Positions 47,361 to 58,873 of a stretch of DNA of 64,000 bases are shown one piece after another. Positions within the stretch are counted from its first letter, which is position 1. Every line of letters begins with the position of its first letter. The notes beneath the pieces are model-generated. The model was not told where the DNA came from and did no database searches. It worked only from the letters and a program-made list of their open reading frames with translations. Made by a program: the position numbers and the translations under genes. Source of the DNA: Sphagnum compactum (Eukaryota; Bryophyta; Sphagnopsida; Sphagnales); contig OZ234493.1 in NCBI GenBank assembly GCA_965153455.1, positions 10,034,213-10,098,212 on the forward strand. Direction: 5' to 3'.

Positions 47361-47559
47361 TGAACAAATAATTCATTTGAAAATGTGATAAATATTATTT
47401 GTTAATGTATTTCTCAATCACCTGGATAATTTTAATACTAGTAAGGTTCAACAATACAAGTCAAAGAGTTCATTGCAGGAGAAAAGGGAAAACAGCTACA
47501 GGTTTTGTTATGTGAAGAAACTCACTTTAGCACTACACCAAAGGTTCCATCAAAATTTT

Positions 47560-48070
47560 AAAAATAACTGAAACCAAAATGAGAGGTGACTTTCAAGATT
47601 AAAAACAAACCAGGACTAGAACCCAGGGATCTGGACAGCACTAGTTGGTACCAAGCTGAAACCTTCATATGTAGACTGGTACTGGTCCTGATATAAAAGT
47701 ACCTACTAGACTGGTATGACCTGAAGCAATACCAATACATGCCTGGTAGGGACCTGAGGCAATACCAATACCTGCCTGTTCGGGACATAAGGTAATATGA
47801 GCCTCATATTGATACCTACCTGGTAGGGACCTGAGGTAATACCAACTTCATGTCGGGGACATACCGATCTCAATTTCAAGTATATACATACCTCATACCA
47901 GCCAAAAATCAGCCTTGGACACTGATAATGTACTAGGACAAGATTGCTTCGAAGGGTTTTACTAAAATCCAATACCCGTGTCAAGTCAAGGTGGTATGAA
48001 AAAAATTGAAATACCAGGACCAGCTGATATATTCAATAGTTGATACCCGGACCACACTCATTAGAACCCT
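47560..48070 (+). repeat. Dispersed repeat X, main copy with internal short tandem
   Basis: Within 47730-47870 the phrase caatacctgcctggtaggga followed by cctgaggtaatac recurs about every 34-46 bases (47731, 47765, 47811, 47845). It is followed by cataccagccaaaaatcagc (about 47895) and gatacccggaccacact (about 48040). The copy at 50835-51075 follows the same order, and an inverted copy lies at 37640-38480. No coding content. Confidence 0.6.
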
Positions 48071-48164
48071 AATTAGTCTTGGAGCATACACACCATCTAC
48101 AACAGAATCATGTGGGGCCAATCATGTGTAAACGGACAACCAGCTAAAGCTATGGCCAATATCT

Positions 48165-48604
48165 TGAAGGTAAAAACCATCCATCCATCCACAACTCAGT
48201 CATAATGGGTTTCCCATGGATGGTGCACTGGCGGCTGCTGGGTCGCATGGTCTCAATTTGACATTAGTATGGGCCACAGTGAACCAGCACCCACCAGAGC
48301 ACCATCCACTGGATGCCCATTATTACTCACTTGTGGATGAACCTCAACTGAGTTAATATTTGGTTTCACCTTGGTAACCAATTCTGTAGGAAATAGGTCT
48401 CATACATCGGTAGATAGGTAAGAAAATAGGTATTTACTAGGTAAGTAGATGGTTTATACATAGGTAAGGGCTGTTTTTACTACCTACCTAATAACAACCT
48501 GCTTGTGGGTTGTTGGTAGTAGGTAGAGAAAAATAAAAGGCAACTGAGATAACCACCATGGTTAGCTAACTGGAACCCAACAGAAAACTAACCATGGTGG
48601 TTAG
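48165..48604. mobile_element. MITE family copy, partial, with a second end next to it
   Basis: The left end gccacagtgaaccagcaccc begins at 48273 and the body matches the 57.65-kb copy closely (gatgaacctcaactgagtta, ggtttcaccttggtaaccaa, aaggctgtttt-type and cctgcttgtgggttgtt words), ending near 48604 without a right terminal repeat. Immediately upstream, 48165-48251 is the opposite-facing end of another copy (catccacaactcagt...atggatggtgcactgg), so two ends lie head to head about 20 bases apart. Confidence 0.8.
48550..48603. repeat. Perfect 16-bp inverted repeat (hairpin) inside the MITE
   Basis: taaccaccatggttag at 48550-48565 is exactly reverse-complementary to ctaaccatggtggtta at 48588-48603, with a 22-base loop. 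The first arm is also present in the 57.9-kb copy; the second arm is not, so the hairpin is specific to this copy. Confidence 0.9.
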
Positions 48605-49044
48605 ACTTTGCAGCAGATTTTGGCTCTCAAAGATTTGGGCTGCGTGTTTTATGTACGTGAGAGCTGTCTGTCACTTGGTAGGTACCTAGTGCTTTCGTTC
48701 CACACTTTGTGCCTCATGCTGAAAAGTGGACAAGTGGTGTGTTTGTACATAATAACATGTCAAAGTTCAACGCCTTAGATTCTCAAATTTCCCTTGTTTT
48801 TCTGTGGCTAGACAAAGCCCAAAAATTGGGGATGAAACAGGGATTGCAGGGTCAAATTAGGGACGAAACAGGGATTTTTGGGTTCCACATGTCTCCTATT
48901 CCCTGTTTTGGCTGCCAACATTTGATGACAGTGAAACCAGTTTTCATAAGCAAACTTTGTATCATGGACCCACATCATTCACAAGAGTACTAATTGTTAT
49001 ACAAATTTAGTTCAAACAAAATCAACGCATTAGAGTTATTAGTG

Positions 49045-49455
49045 TAGTTTATGCCATTGGCTCAAGTGTGAGCTGGTTACTCAAATAATTTTTCCTTTCA
49101 GAACTTTATTTCTAATATAATTGAACTTCCGATGACAAAAACTACTCAAAATTCAATATCTCCAGCACCTTTGGTCTAAAAATTTCCAAATAACCTTCAT
49201 TAAATCCTACTCACTTAGGGCTTTCCCAAAGTGCACCAATATTCCACTACAATTGTTTTTTGATTTACAGGAATTTTGAGTGCAAAAATAATTCAAATAT
49301 TCAATAACTTTTCCACTGGTCGAAAATTTATGAAACCAACTCAGTGCAGCCCTGCTCATGGAGGGCTTTCCAATGGTACCAAGTGTGCAGCAAGAGGCAC
49401 CCTGATTTGGGAGATCACAACATGACAAACAAACAACCTTCCTTCATAGGTCAAT
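49045..49455 (+). repeat. Dispersed repeat Z, copy 3
   Basis: Same phrase order as the copies at 17.4 and 18.5 kb: caagtgtgagctggttac, ttttcctttcagaac, gaacttccgatgacaaaaac, attcaatatctccagcacc, cattaaatcctactcact, then a second unit (gaattttgagtgcaaaaata) and ccttccttcataggtca at the end. It is over 30 kb away from the other two, so it is a dispersed rather than local repeat. Confidence 0.8.
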
Positions 49456-50834
49456 ATGTAAAGTGTAGCAACCTGAATGTACGGGGCTCCAGTTTTGACC
49501 AAAGTGTGGATGGAACCCTAGGTTTTACAAAATTGAGGATGAAATCAAAAGTCAGGATAAAAACAAATAAAAATGTGGGAACAAAACTAGTTACTTTGCC
49601 AAAATTGGTCCTCACAGGAGTTTCACCCCCAGTTTTGGATTTGTCTTACTTGTGCCTTCCATGCTTCATGGAATGAAGTCTTGTCAAAACAAAATCATGC
49701 AAACCTTGAGAATTGATACCCAGTTTCATTAAAATGATATCCAGTTTCACTGGCCTTTTTTTTGGGGGGGGGGTGTATTTGGCAACATGTATTATTATTG
49801 ATGAGATATTGCTGGCAACATGCTAAGGATGATGATGAAATATTTTGGTGACCAAATTTTTTTGTTCTCAAAAAATTGGCCACACATGGAAAAATAAAGG
49901 TGAACATTTGGTTACAACTAATGTTACATGGATGTACATTGTGAGGGCATGAAACCTCAATCCTCAAAAACTCTACCCCTTATAATACAATGTTTGCATG
50001 TGGGAAAAATGTTAGTAGTATTCTTAATAACAACAAAAGGGAAAGGCCCAAAGTTTAAAACTTGCAAAAGAAGGTAGCATATAGTGGTCAATTGTCACCT
50101 CAAGTTGACAATTGAAGCTTCAAGCATTCAAAGCATGTCAATGTTTCTTAGTTTGTCAAATTTGTGCATTGTTTCATCATGAGGAAACTTGTCCATGTTA
50201 AAAAAGGATTGGCCAAACATGTGGACAAACAAATCCAAATGATTTGTAACTCGATTGTAGATCTTGGATTTTATGAAATTCAAGTTACTAAACATTCATT
50301 CATCCTCCATGCAAGCCAACACTTGGAACATGGTAATATTTATCAACTTAACATATTTCAAAATGTTGCAAAAAATGATTAAAATGATTTAGGTTTTATT
50401 ATTTAGACTCTAAAATTTGCAAAATGATTCCTTCACAAAAATTACTACCAATTGCTAGACTTTCAAGTGAAGTTTGAAGTTCTACAAACAATTCTTCCAC
50501 AGAAAAGAAAGAAAATCAATCACCTTACAAATAAACAAACATTCCAATTTTAAATATTCCTACAAGCTAATTCAATATAATTTTGTTTTTATCTTCAAAG
50601 TTTCTGCATTGCGTTCTTCATTTTCATCATGGAAAAAGAAATTTTGTAGTCCTAAGATGTAAGCCATGATTTAACAAAATGATGAATCACATTTATTCGA
50701 ATGTTAGGTTCATGTGTATCCCATTAGGTGTTAGGTTTAGGGAAACTCCATTCATAGAATGGAGCCAAGTTTTTATTTATTGCATTTGGGCAAAATTTTG
50801 CTAAAAATAATACTTTAACATGATGTAACTTGGC
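49456..50834. other. No gene seen
   Basis: Short frames at 49344-49676, 50164-50382 and 50474-50662 have no motifs. A T9G10 homopolymer junction lies near 49757-49775. Confidence 0.4.
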
Positions 50835-51075
50835 TATATTAACCTCATACCAATACTTTCTTGGTGGGGACAATGTAATCAATTTAATATTAGGGCCATA
50901 TTGGTTCCAATACGAAGTATATACTTGTCACATAGTAGCCAAAAATTAGCCTTGCACCCTAGTACTAAGACCAAGTTGGTATGATTTTTTTGGTAGAAAA
51001 TCAATAGCAATAGCAAGCTAGTATATTGAAAGATTTGATACCATTAGTAATTAATATGTTTTAAAGTTGGTATTG
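50835..51075 (+). repeat. Dispersed repeat X, diverged copy
   Basis: Phrases cctcataccaatactttctt, agccaaaaattagccttg, accaagttggtatg and gctagtatattgaaag match, in order, phrases at 47800-48040. More diverged and AT-richer than the main copy. Confidence 0.5.
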
Positions 51076-53075
51076 AACTAACATTAGTAAAAACCAATGT
51101 AGTTTAGTTCTTGATTTTGAGAGGAACCTTTGGTTTTGGGTTTTAGTTTTTAAAAAAATTATTGCAATTTTGAAAACAATTTTTGGGATTTATGAAAATT
51201 CCACTTCTCAATACTTTCCAAACAGATTAGAACTCGTGTTTGGTTCAAGACCAAGTTTAATTCCATTTACATTCCACCCAACTAAAATAATAAGTTGCCT
51301 CAACAAATACCCACACTATTGGAGTAGGGTATTATTGAAGGAGGAAACTGGGGATGGACAAAGCTAGGAAAATGAAATTTTAACAACCAATGAGACAAGG
51401 CAATAGGTAGTGAAGAGCTCATTTATTTTTTCCTTGTGGGGAGTGAGCAAGGTGCTCTTTTCAATTTGGGTTTTGGGAGAAGGGGAAGCAATGAATTGGC
51501 AAGTCAGGGTGAAAGTATGAGTTGGTAGTCACCATGGTTAGTGCATTGAACTAATGGTACTAGCTCACAAAATTAAAATTACAGGACAAGTCCAGTTTCA
51601 TCTTGGGATTAAAGCAAAAGGTTGCGACACAACTGCTTTCATTTTTTTGTTTGGCAATGCAACATGCACCCAACACCACCACAATTTACCATATAAGGTT
51701 TGCTCGAAGTTAAATTGTCACAACCTTAAAATTAGGACTTTGTTGTTGCATTTGAAAAAAAGCCTTGTCCTAATATTGCTAGAGAACTTGGATTTGTTTT
51801 ACAAAGGATAAAAACTGGGTCTAGGTTTTGGTTTCAGCAAGAGGCAAATTATCAATCAAGATCCAAATTCAATAGTAATAAAAACTTGAACCTCTGATTT
51901 TGGATACCCCAAAATCTAATTCTCATAACTTGGACCTCAACCTGCCCAATACTTTGAACTTGCCAACATTGGTTAGAACCAGTGCTGGGAGGTTGTCACT
52001 TTTAAGAACATGGAACTAAGCAAGGGTAAGGAATACAAGGATTCATGAGAATTGCTGGTTATGAGATTCTAAATTTTTTTTCAAAGAACCAAAACTAGAG
52101 GTTCTTAAAAACATCAAAGAACTGACCAACTCTAGTTAAAACTACAAAATAAACCCATCACAAAGGTCAAACTCCCAAAAGTGGTATATCATAGTGCAGG
52201 GGCAGTTTCAATACATGTTTTGTCAAATAATTAGTAAATTTTGAAGATTCCATGTCAAATAATAGTTCTCTTGAAGATTGCAAAAGATTCTATTCTTTCC
52301 TTCACAAAATTTTGTTCTTTGAAATCAGTATTTTTTGAAAAATTTCAGCATTTCTACAAACAATATCCAAGGTTAGAAATTGTGTAAACATGGAATTTTA
52401 TAACAAATTAGAACTTGGATTTGTGAAGGTACCAAGTTTTATAGCAAATTAGATTGGTTTAGCTACCTACAAAAATCAGCCTATTATTTTGTTTTCAGAA
52501 AAAAATCAGCTTATTTAAAGGACCTGCCCTGTTTTGAAGAATTTTTTTGGACCTATGTTATCATAGATGATCTAGAATCTCAGCAGCCTTTTTCGTACTT
52601 GCAAAATTTAGCCTTAATTTTTCCTTTACAAATGAAAAAGTAAAAAAACAATGTTATTGTGAAGGGTTTCAATTGCTGTAAGTAAAAAATAAGGAAAAAA
52701 ATCTAATTTTTTTTACTTGCTTCCAGTAAATAGATAGAAATATGGAAGGACAATTAAAAAAATTGTTCTTCATGTGTGGTTTGTAGCCAAATTTAGCTAA
52801 TCTTCTTAGGGATGATTGTCATTTTTTTCTCCATCTTCCTATGGACGATCACCACTTAGGCTACATAAAGAAATTTGCTATAGAAACAGAGCCATACTGC
52901 ATGGAATGTGAAAGTTTAGGTTTACTTGTCAATTGTGGGGTGGGCATATGACCAGAGGAAGGCACATATGTCCACCCCACAAGTGAATGGTCATAAAATA
53001 TTTGGAAACAAGGAGTGACTTGCACAAGAAAAGAGTGAGTCACAATGACATTCATAAAAATTCACAGCATGCAAA
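51076..53075. other. Intergenic, with an accggttc-type remnant
   Basis: No gene recognised. At 51970-52135, gaaccagtgctgggaggtt and aaccaaaactagaggttctt mark another diverged copy of the accggttc-type repeat. Confidence 0.4.
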
Positions 53076-53370
53076 GTCTGATGGCCAGGGTTTTTCTTTT
53101 GATTTTGTGATATCAAAAAGTTGCTAAAAGTTTCCAAAAAATTAGCCAAATTAGTGAAATTTCCACTAGAGAAACAAAATTACCCAAAACTTTCTTGATT
53201 TGTTTTGAGAATTTTTTTTTTGGGGGTCAAAAAAAACAATGCTGATGACCAGATTTTTCTTTTTCCATTTCGTGTTATCATAATTTTTGCAAAATTTTCC
53301 TAGAAAATAGAAAAATTAGTCAAATTTACACTCGACAACAAATTTCAAAAATTTCCCCAATTTCAAAAAA
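53076..53370. repeat. Two-unit tandem duplication (~165 bp)
   Basis: A unit starting gtctgatggccagggttttt (about 53077), with gtgatatcaaaaagttgc and ttagccaaattagtgaaatt, recurs as gctgatgaccagatttttct (about 53243), with gtgttatcataatttttgc and ttagtcaaatttacactcg. Non-coding. Confidence 0.65.
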
Positions 53371-54049
53371 TTTATAATTCTCTTAGAATTTCAAGAAATT
53401 TGGTAAAACACAATGAAAACACTAGTCCCACCTCGGTATGATAAGACGATGTACTAGCCTTCAAGCCTTGCTTGATGCATAATGGAGCCATGCACAATTG
53501 GGCATACATAGTCCACAAGTTCCATATGATGCAAGTGAAAATAAGCCCAGTCCCATAGGACAAGCACATTTCCATTAGGGTGTCATAAAAATGCCAATGC
53601 CAAATGAGTGGCCATTGCCATGATATGGAATATTCCTATAACAGAGGGTATTTTTTATTATATGATCGTTGGTTCTGGGAATATTCCTATTCTTTGAGGC
53701 AAGCAATAAATAGGAGCAATGAATTGAATAGGGCACCAAGCTTAATGCATGATAATGCCAGCATTAAAACTATTTAGAAATTGATTACACTGTACTTGAA
53801 TTATAGTGAACACTTGAATTATTTTTCTTGCACAATTATTGTAGGAAAAAAGTTGTGGTGTAGAGGTTAAAATCACTCATTCCAACACAAAGGTTGAAGG
53901 TTTGATTTTTTTGAAACTTCTCATTTTTTATCATAAACAATGAATGAAAAAAATAAAATAAATCCTTGAACAACTTCCTTTGGGAGAAAGGAACTTATCA
54001 AGTTTTTGCACCTTCCTTTTGGAGAAGTGAACTTGCAACTTCCCCAAGG
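53371..54049. other. No gene seen
   Basis: The ggaatattcctat word occurs twice (about 53628, 53678) but I find no larger structure around it. The minus-strand frame at 53372-53575 has no recognisable motif. Confidence 0.4.
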
Positions 54050-54320
54050 CAAATGTGCCCAAGTTCCTTAGGAAAGGTGGTTGTTTAGGAAATATGGATC
54101 AAAATATCACTCCTTGCAACAAATGGGCTTAAGTTCTGAAAACTGGTTGCCCAAGCAATATGAGCTCAAAAAATGGTTCCCTGGGACAAATGGGCCCAAG
54201 TTCCCTAGGGACATGTGGTTGCTTGGGGAATATGGGCTCAAAAAATGTGGTTCTGCAAGGCAAGTTCCTTGGGCAATTATGTATTCCCTAGGAACTGGGC
54301 CCATTTGCCCCAAGGAATCA
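54050..54320. repeat. Tandem ~70-bp units ending in an inverted unit
   Basis: caaatgggcccaagttccct or variants start at 54050, 54120 and 54187 (spacings 70 and 67), each followed by ggttgcttggggaatatggg and ctcaaaaaatgtggttc. The third unit's start (54187-54210) pairs in reverse complement with ccctaggaactgggcccatt at 54286-54307, with two one-base gaps. The two frames over it on opposite strands are by-products of this symmetry. Confidence 0.8.
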
Positions 54321-57090
54321 TGTTTCTTGGGGAACTTGGTGTTGTGCGCTCTTATATTGATATCTATAATCATCATGGTTAACTCACATACAACACATAA
54401 TATATAAATATCATGAAAGGTACAACACATCCAAATGCAAAATATTATCCATTTGTAACGATACAAGAATCCAAGCTTAAAAAACATAATGCAAATCCCT
54501 GTAAAAGAATTGCATTAAACATTAAAAACTTATTTTAATATAACATTTGTGTTTTGAGATCTCAAATGATCCAAAGTGTTTTGAAATTACATAACTTGAG
54601 ATTATATTCACACACTAAATGTTTAGAATGGTGTTCAAACTCGAACTGACTCTAGACTAACTTACGCTAATTTAGTTATAGTAATTAAGATGTAAACATA
54701 TAACCAATAAATTTTTTTTAACATTGTGCCATTTGTTCCAAGAAAACTGCAAGTTCCCTTCTCCTTAAGAAAGTTGAGGAAACTTGGTTGGGTTCAGTTC
54801 TCCCCAAGGAAATTGCAAGTCCTTGTCTTTTAGGAGAATCTTGCTTGAGTAAGTTGTCTAGGGATTAGAATTTTTTTCATTCATCCATAAAGAAAACAAG
54901 AAGTTGACAAAAAAAAAAAAAAACCTTGGACCTTTGGGCTAGGGGGCAATTCTAACCATTACATCAATTCAAATAATTGGGCAAAAAAGGTATGTAAAGC
55001 ATTTCATCATAGTTGGAGTATAATAAAATAAAAAAATCAATTTTTTTTCTTGTTAGGAACTGTTCTACTTGTACATAAGCCCAGTACTGCATTTAATTTG
55101 TTGCACTAGATGTAATTCTTGCCCCAAATATAAAGGGGCCTAAGAATTTTGGAAATATTCCTGGTAACTAATGGACGTCTGGGTACTCTAAAAACTCTCA
55201 CTGCTCTACCCCTGGCCACAAGAATATTATTCTAAAAAACCAAAGCCTTTTAATTGGTAGTCATAAGAATATTGCAATTGTCACAAGTTAGGGACTAACC
55301 CAAAGGGTGTCTGGAAAATGTTATTACAGGGGCAATGTCAACAATGGTGATGGCCTTTTGGCTATTCCATATTCAATGTGCCCAAGATAACTGGAGGGCT
55401 GAGCAACCCTGAGGACAGGATGTGTTGTTCCACATTCCATTCCCAAGGTGGACTTATGTGCCCACCAATGTTGGCCAGATATTGATTTTCAGCCTGGGTA
55501 GTCTGGGGAAGGGTATTGAAGACTTGCTTGCATACTATGTGTTTTGATGAGAACCGGCTAAATACCTTGCCTCCTTGGTATTAACTTTGTAAACATGCTT
55601 CAAAACCTTATTGGTCTAGTATCACTTGGAAGAACATTAGTACCCTACCATTATCCGGGTGTGAAGACCTGTGTTTTAGGCAGGTTGGTTATTTCTAAAG
55701 CCTAAACCACTTTTGTCACCAGTAATAAATCATAACCCTAATTTTTAAAAATCTAAACCCTAAAGCCTACCTTGACATCATACTAGATAGTTCTAGGTTA
55801 GGTATGTAAAAACAATCCACCCTTTTGCATAATGGGTGGGTATTAGGTGGTTCTTGGGTCGATTATTCTAAAATTCACCTTTTATGCATAATAAGCAAGT
55901 ATTGCAGAAATAATACCTAAAGAAATTGGTACCAAGGGGTATTGTTTAGAGACCCAAATCGATACCACGTGGGTCCATTTAGTTTTGAAGAGCCAGGTAT
56001 CTGATATCCTATGTGATAGTTCTAACAAATAGAAAAGCTGATTGGTTGGGTATTTATAAAAAAATTAAGAACCAGCTAACACTGGTGCCCACCCAATAGT
56101 AATTTTCTCCCAGTCATTTAGAACCACCATATTGGTGCATGCATTCCTGCAAATTTACCTCAAGTGCTTGGTGCTAGAATTTGCTCAGGTTGTTGAAGCA
56201 AAAATTTTAACCAAGTTTTGTCTGGCATTCCATGTGTGAGGTTTGTCACACCCATTTGCACATGCTTGAAAGTAATGCCATAGGAAACACCTTGCTGATG
56301 ATGAGTCAGTTTGCTCTACTCGTAGTGTGATAGCACCTAAAATTCACTGGCCAAACTAGATCAGGAAGTATGTAATTAGAGCAGCTTCAATAGCAACTGC
56401 ACAACGTTTCCACTTCAAATTGTATGAAACTGAGTTTGAACTTGTGTTGAGCAGTTTTCCCTGTTTGTGACGAACCTCTCTGGTTTTGGTTCTTAAAAAC
56501 AAAAAACATGACTCCAATTTCACACATCAACAGAATCAAGATTTTGATTCTGGGTCTGTTCTTCAAATATAAACTCCAATACCCCTTCAATGTGCCCAGA
56601 CCATTGAGATTTTTTAACATTCTGCCACACTTGAGAGGCGTTCCTCATCTCTTTCACGTGGTACCTCATCTCTTCCACACATTGCAATCAGTGCATCTTT
56701 GTCATGAGCTGATTTGTTTGTGGCAGATGACTCCTTTTTAATTTACTGTCTTTTTTTTTGCAAGTGTATCAGAGCTCTTCTGATTGTTATGTTCTTTCGT
56801 GATGTGTTCTTGAGCTTTTATTTGCCTTGTACTTGTTGTGGATGGGTTCTCATCCCTGCTTTTTTTTTTAATAGACAGGGTTTTTCTTCTTGATTCCAGT
56901 TTTGAAACTCCGCCCAAACCCAACGCTGAGTAACCTGAATTAGAACTACAGTTAACTTCCAGTTGTTAACGTCCAGTCAGACCCCCCAGTTCTAAATTTT
57001 TTTTTCAAAAATCCCAATTCTGGTTTGGTTCTTACTAACCACAATTGAAACTGGCAGTTCTAAGTTGGCAACTAAGCAACACTGGTTTGG
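54321..57090. other. Intergenic sequence, no gene supported
   Basis: Several short frames without motifs. At 56930-57090 another accggttc-type remnant occurs (ggtttggttcttactaacca, gcaacactggtttgg). Around 55500-55680 scattered ggtattaac and ctggtct words recall repeat X but are too diverged to call. Confidence 0.4.
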
Positions 57091-57642
57091 ACTTTTAAAC
57101 ATGCATAAGTATAGTTCTCTCCAAAAGACCTAGTAAAGATATAAGACGTTGATTGCCCATACAATTGTGCCATTTAACTGATGTGCATTGTAAGCTGTCC
57201 AATATTTCATGTTCATATTGGATGGGTCGAGGAAATAACTGGCTTATATTTGATGTGACAGACACTGGTAGTGGCACAAATACTATTTGCAGGTGGATGT
57301 GCTTTTCATTTTCAGCAACAATGATAAAATGGCATGTATGTCAAATTTTGGATGAGGTAAGCATCACAATGGTGTGAAAATGCGTTTGCTCTTGTAAAGA
57401 TGTGCTGCAATAGTGAAGGTTTTAAAACTGATTTTAGTTGGCTAACATTAACGAGGGGCCACACATTTACCTAGTATTGATTATTGAGTCACAATAATTG
57501 ATTCCAAGCGGCATGTAAATGCTGCCTCAATGTATATTGTTCAATATTTGTTATTTGTCAGTGGAAGAGGGACGCACATTAACAGTAATTAAATTGGGAT
57601 GTGAGAAATTTATACTAATACGGTCTCAAAATGCATTTACAT
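57091..57642. other. Patch with a possible exon-like segment
   Basis: Near 57293-57358 an acceptor-like tttgcag and a strong donor-like gatgag|gtaagc bracket about 65 bases. The upstream words read LIFDVTDTGSG, which superficially resembles a histidine-kinase G box, but no other kinase motif is present. I treat this as unproven. Confidence 0.25.
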
Positions 57643-57652
57643 CACTAAAGTT

Positions 57653-58026
57653 GAGCCACTGTGAACCAGCACCCACCAGTGCACCATCCACTGGATGCCT
57701 GTTATTACTCAGTTGTGGATGAACCTCAACTGAGTTAGTATATGGTTTCACCTTGGTAACCAATTATGTAAGAAATAGGTCTCATATATAGGTGGATAGG
57801 TAAGAAAATAGGTAACTATTAGATAAGTAAATGGTTTATACACAGGTAAGGGCTGTTTTTACTACCTACCTACTAACAACCTGCTTGTGGGTTGTTAGTA
57901 GTTAGGTTGGAAAAAAAAGCTAACCACCATGGTTAGCTAGGGAACTGGAACCCAACAGAAAACTGTTTCCTGGTCACTTATCATCCATCCTTCATGGTGC
58001 ACTGGTGGGTGCTAGTTCACAGTGGC
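57653..58026. mobile_element. Complete MITE with 33-bp TIRs and CACTAAAGTT duplication
   Basis: The left arm (57655-57687, beginning gccactgtgaaccagcaccc) and the right arm (57994-58026, ending ctagttcacagtggc) are reverse complements over 33 bases with one mismatch. CACTAAAGTT flanks both sides (57643-57652 and 58027-58036), with a further copy at 58037, so the target duplication is about 9-10 bp. Long TIRs plus a 9-10 bp duplication fit a Mutator-like (MULE-derived) MITE. The 374-bp body has no coding; it contains taggtagg/cctacct words and taaccaccatggttagc. Confidence 0.9.
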
Positions 58027-58039
58027 CACTAAAGTTCAC

Positions 58040-58871
58040 TAAAGTTGCGCTTTATGCAGTTGTACTTCTCACCAATATACAAAATCCAAATCAAGAGTAA
58101 TTTAATATCAGGCTTCAGGTAGATGGATGATTGGGCACAATGTTCAAGCTGGACAACAATAAGCTGTTGCCTGTTATTCATTGCTCAGGAGTCAGTGTTG
58201 CAGAGTGGAAAATTTTGGAGAAGGGAGTCACTCCAAAGGAACAAGCTGAGCCTCAGCTTCTTCTACCTTCTTGTTTCTTCTCTAAAAGAAACCCTTTGAC
58301 TAGAGGGATGGAACACTTGCAACTTCATATGGACTGATTGACTGACTCCTAGCCTTTAGCATAATGGTACAATATTGGCAGCTTGAATTTCATTTCATGG
58401 TACTCAAAGGCGACATTAGATGCCCATCTTCTAAATATCCTGCAAAAAGCAAGCTGCAATTTGTCTTGAGAAACCACGCTAGGCCGGCAGGCTGCACCAG
58501 CTTTAGAGATGCCAGAACTGTACAATCGGCAGTGGGACACAACACTTAGATCCGATCTGACAGAAACTATAATGCTAATTTCGAATATGGTTGTTGCTGG
58601 TAAAATTTAAAATGTGGAATCCAGCAGACTTGCGGATTCAAAATCTTGGGCCTGAGTGTATACCAACATCGATCAGTACACCATGCGAGATGTGTGAACA
58701 GGGAAACACGTTTCCATTTAGTTCCAGGTTAACCTTGTCTAACCACAAGGTTAGCTCAGGAAACACTTCTCCATTTGGTTCCAGTTCCCTAACTAACTTT
58801 GTGCAGTTTTTTCTATCTCTCTGGTCTAGGAGCAGCTCCTTAGCCCTTACTGACCAGGGAGAACCAGCACC
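58040..58871. other. Moderately GC-rich patch, gene status unresolved
   Basis: Frames at 58131-58337, 58364-58549 and 58591-58890 have a more even amino-acid mix than elsewhere in the window and might be exon debris. I recognise no domain and see no consistent splice joins. Confidence 0.3.
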
Positions 58872-58873
58872 TA

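Noticed and set aside
57240-57360. DVTDTGSG stretch like a histidine-kinase G box, with exon-like splice signals
   Set aside because: No other kinase motif, no neighbouring exon that joins in frame; too short to call.
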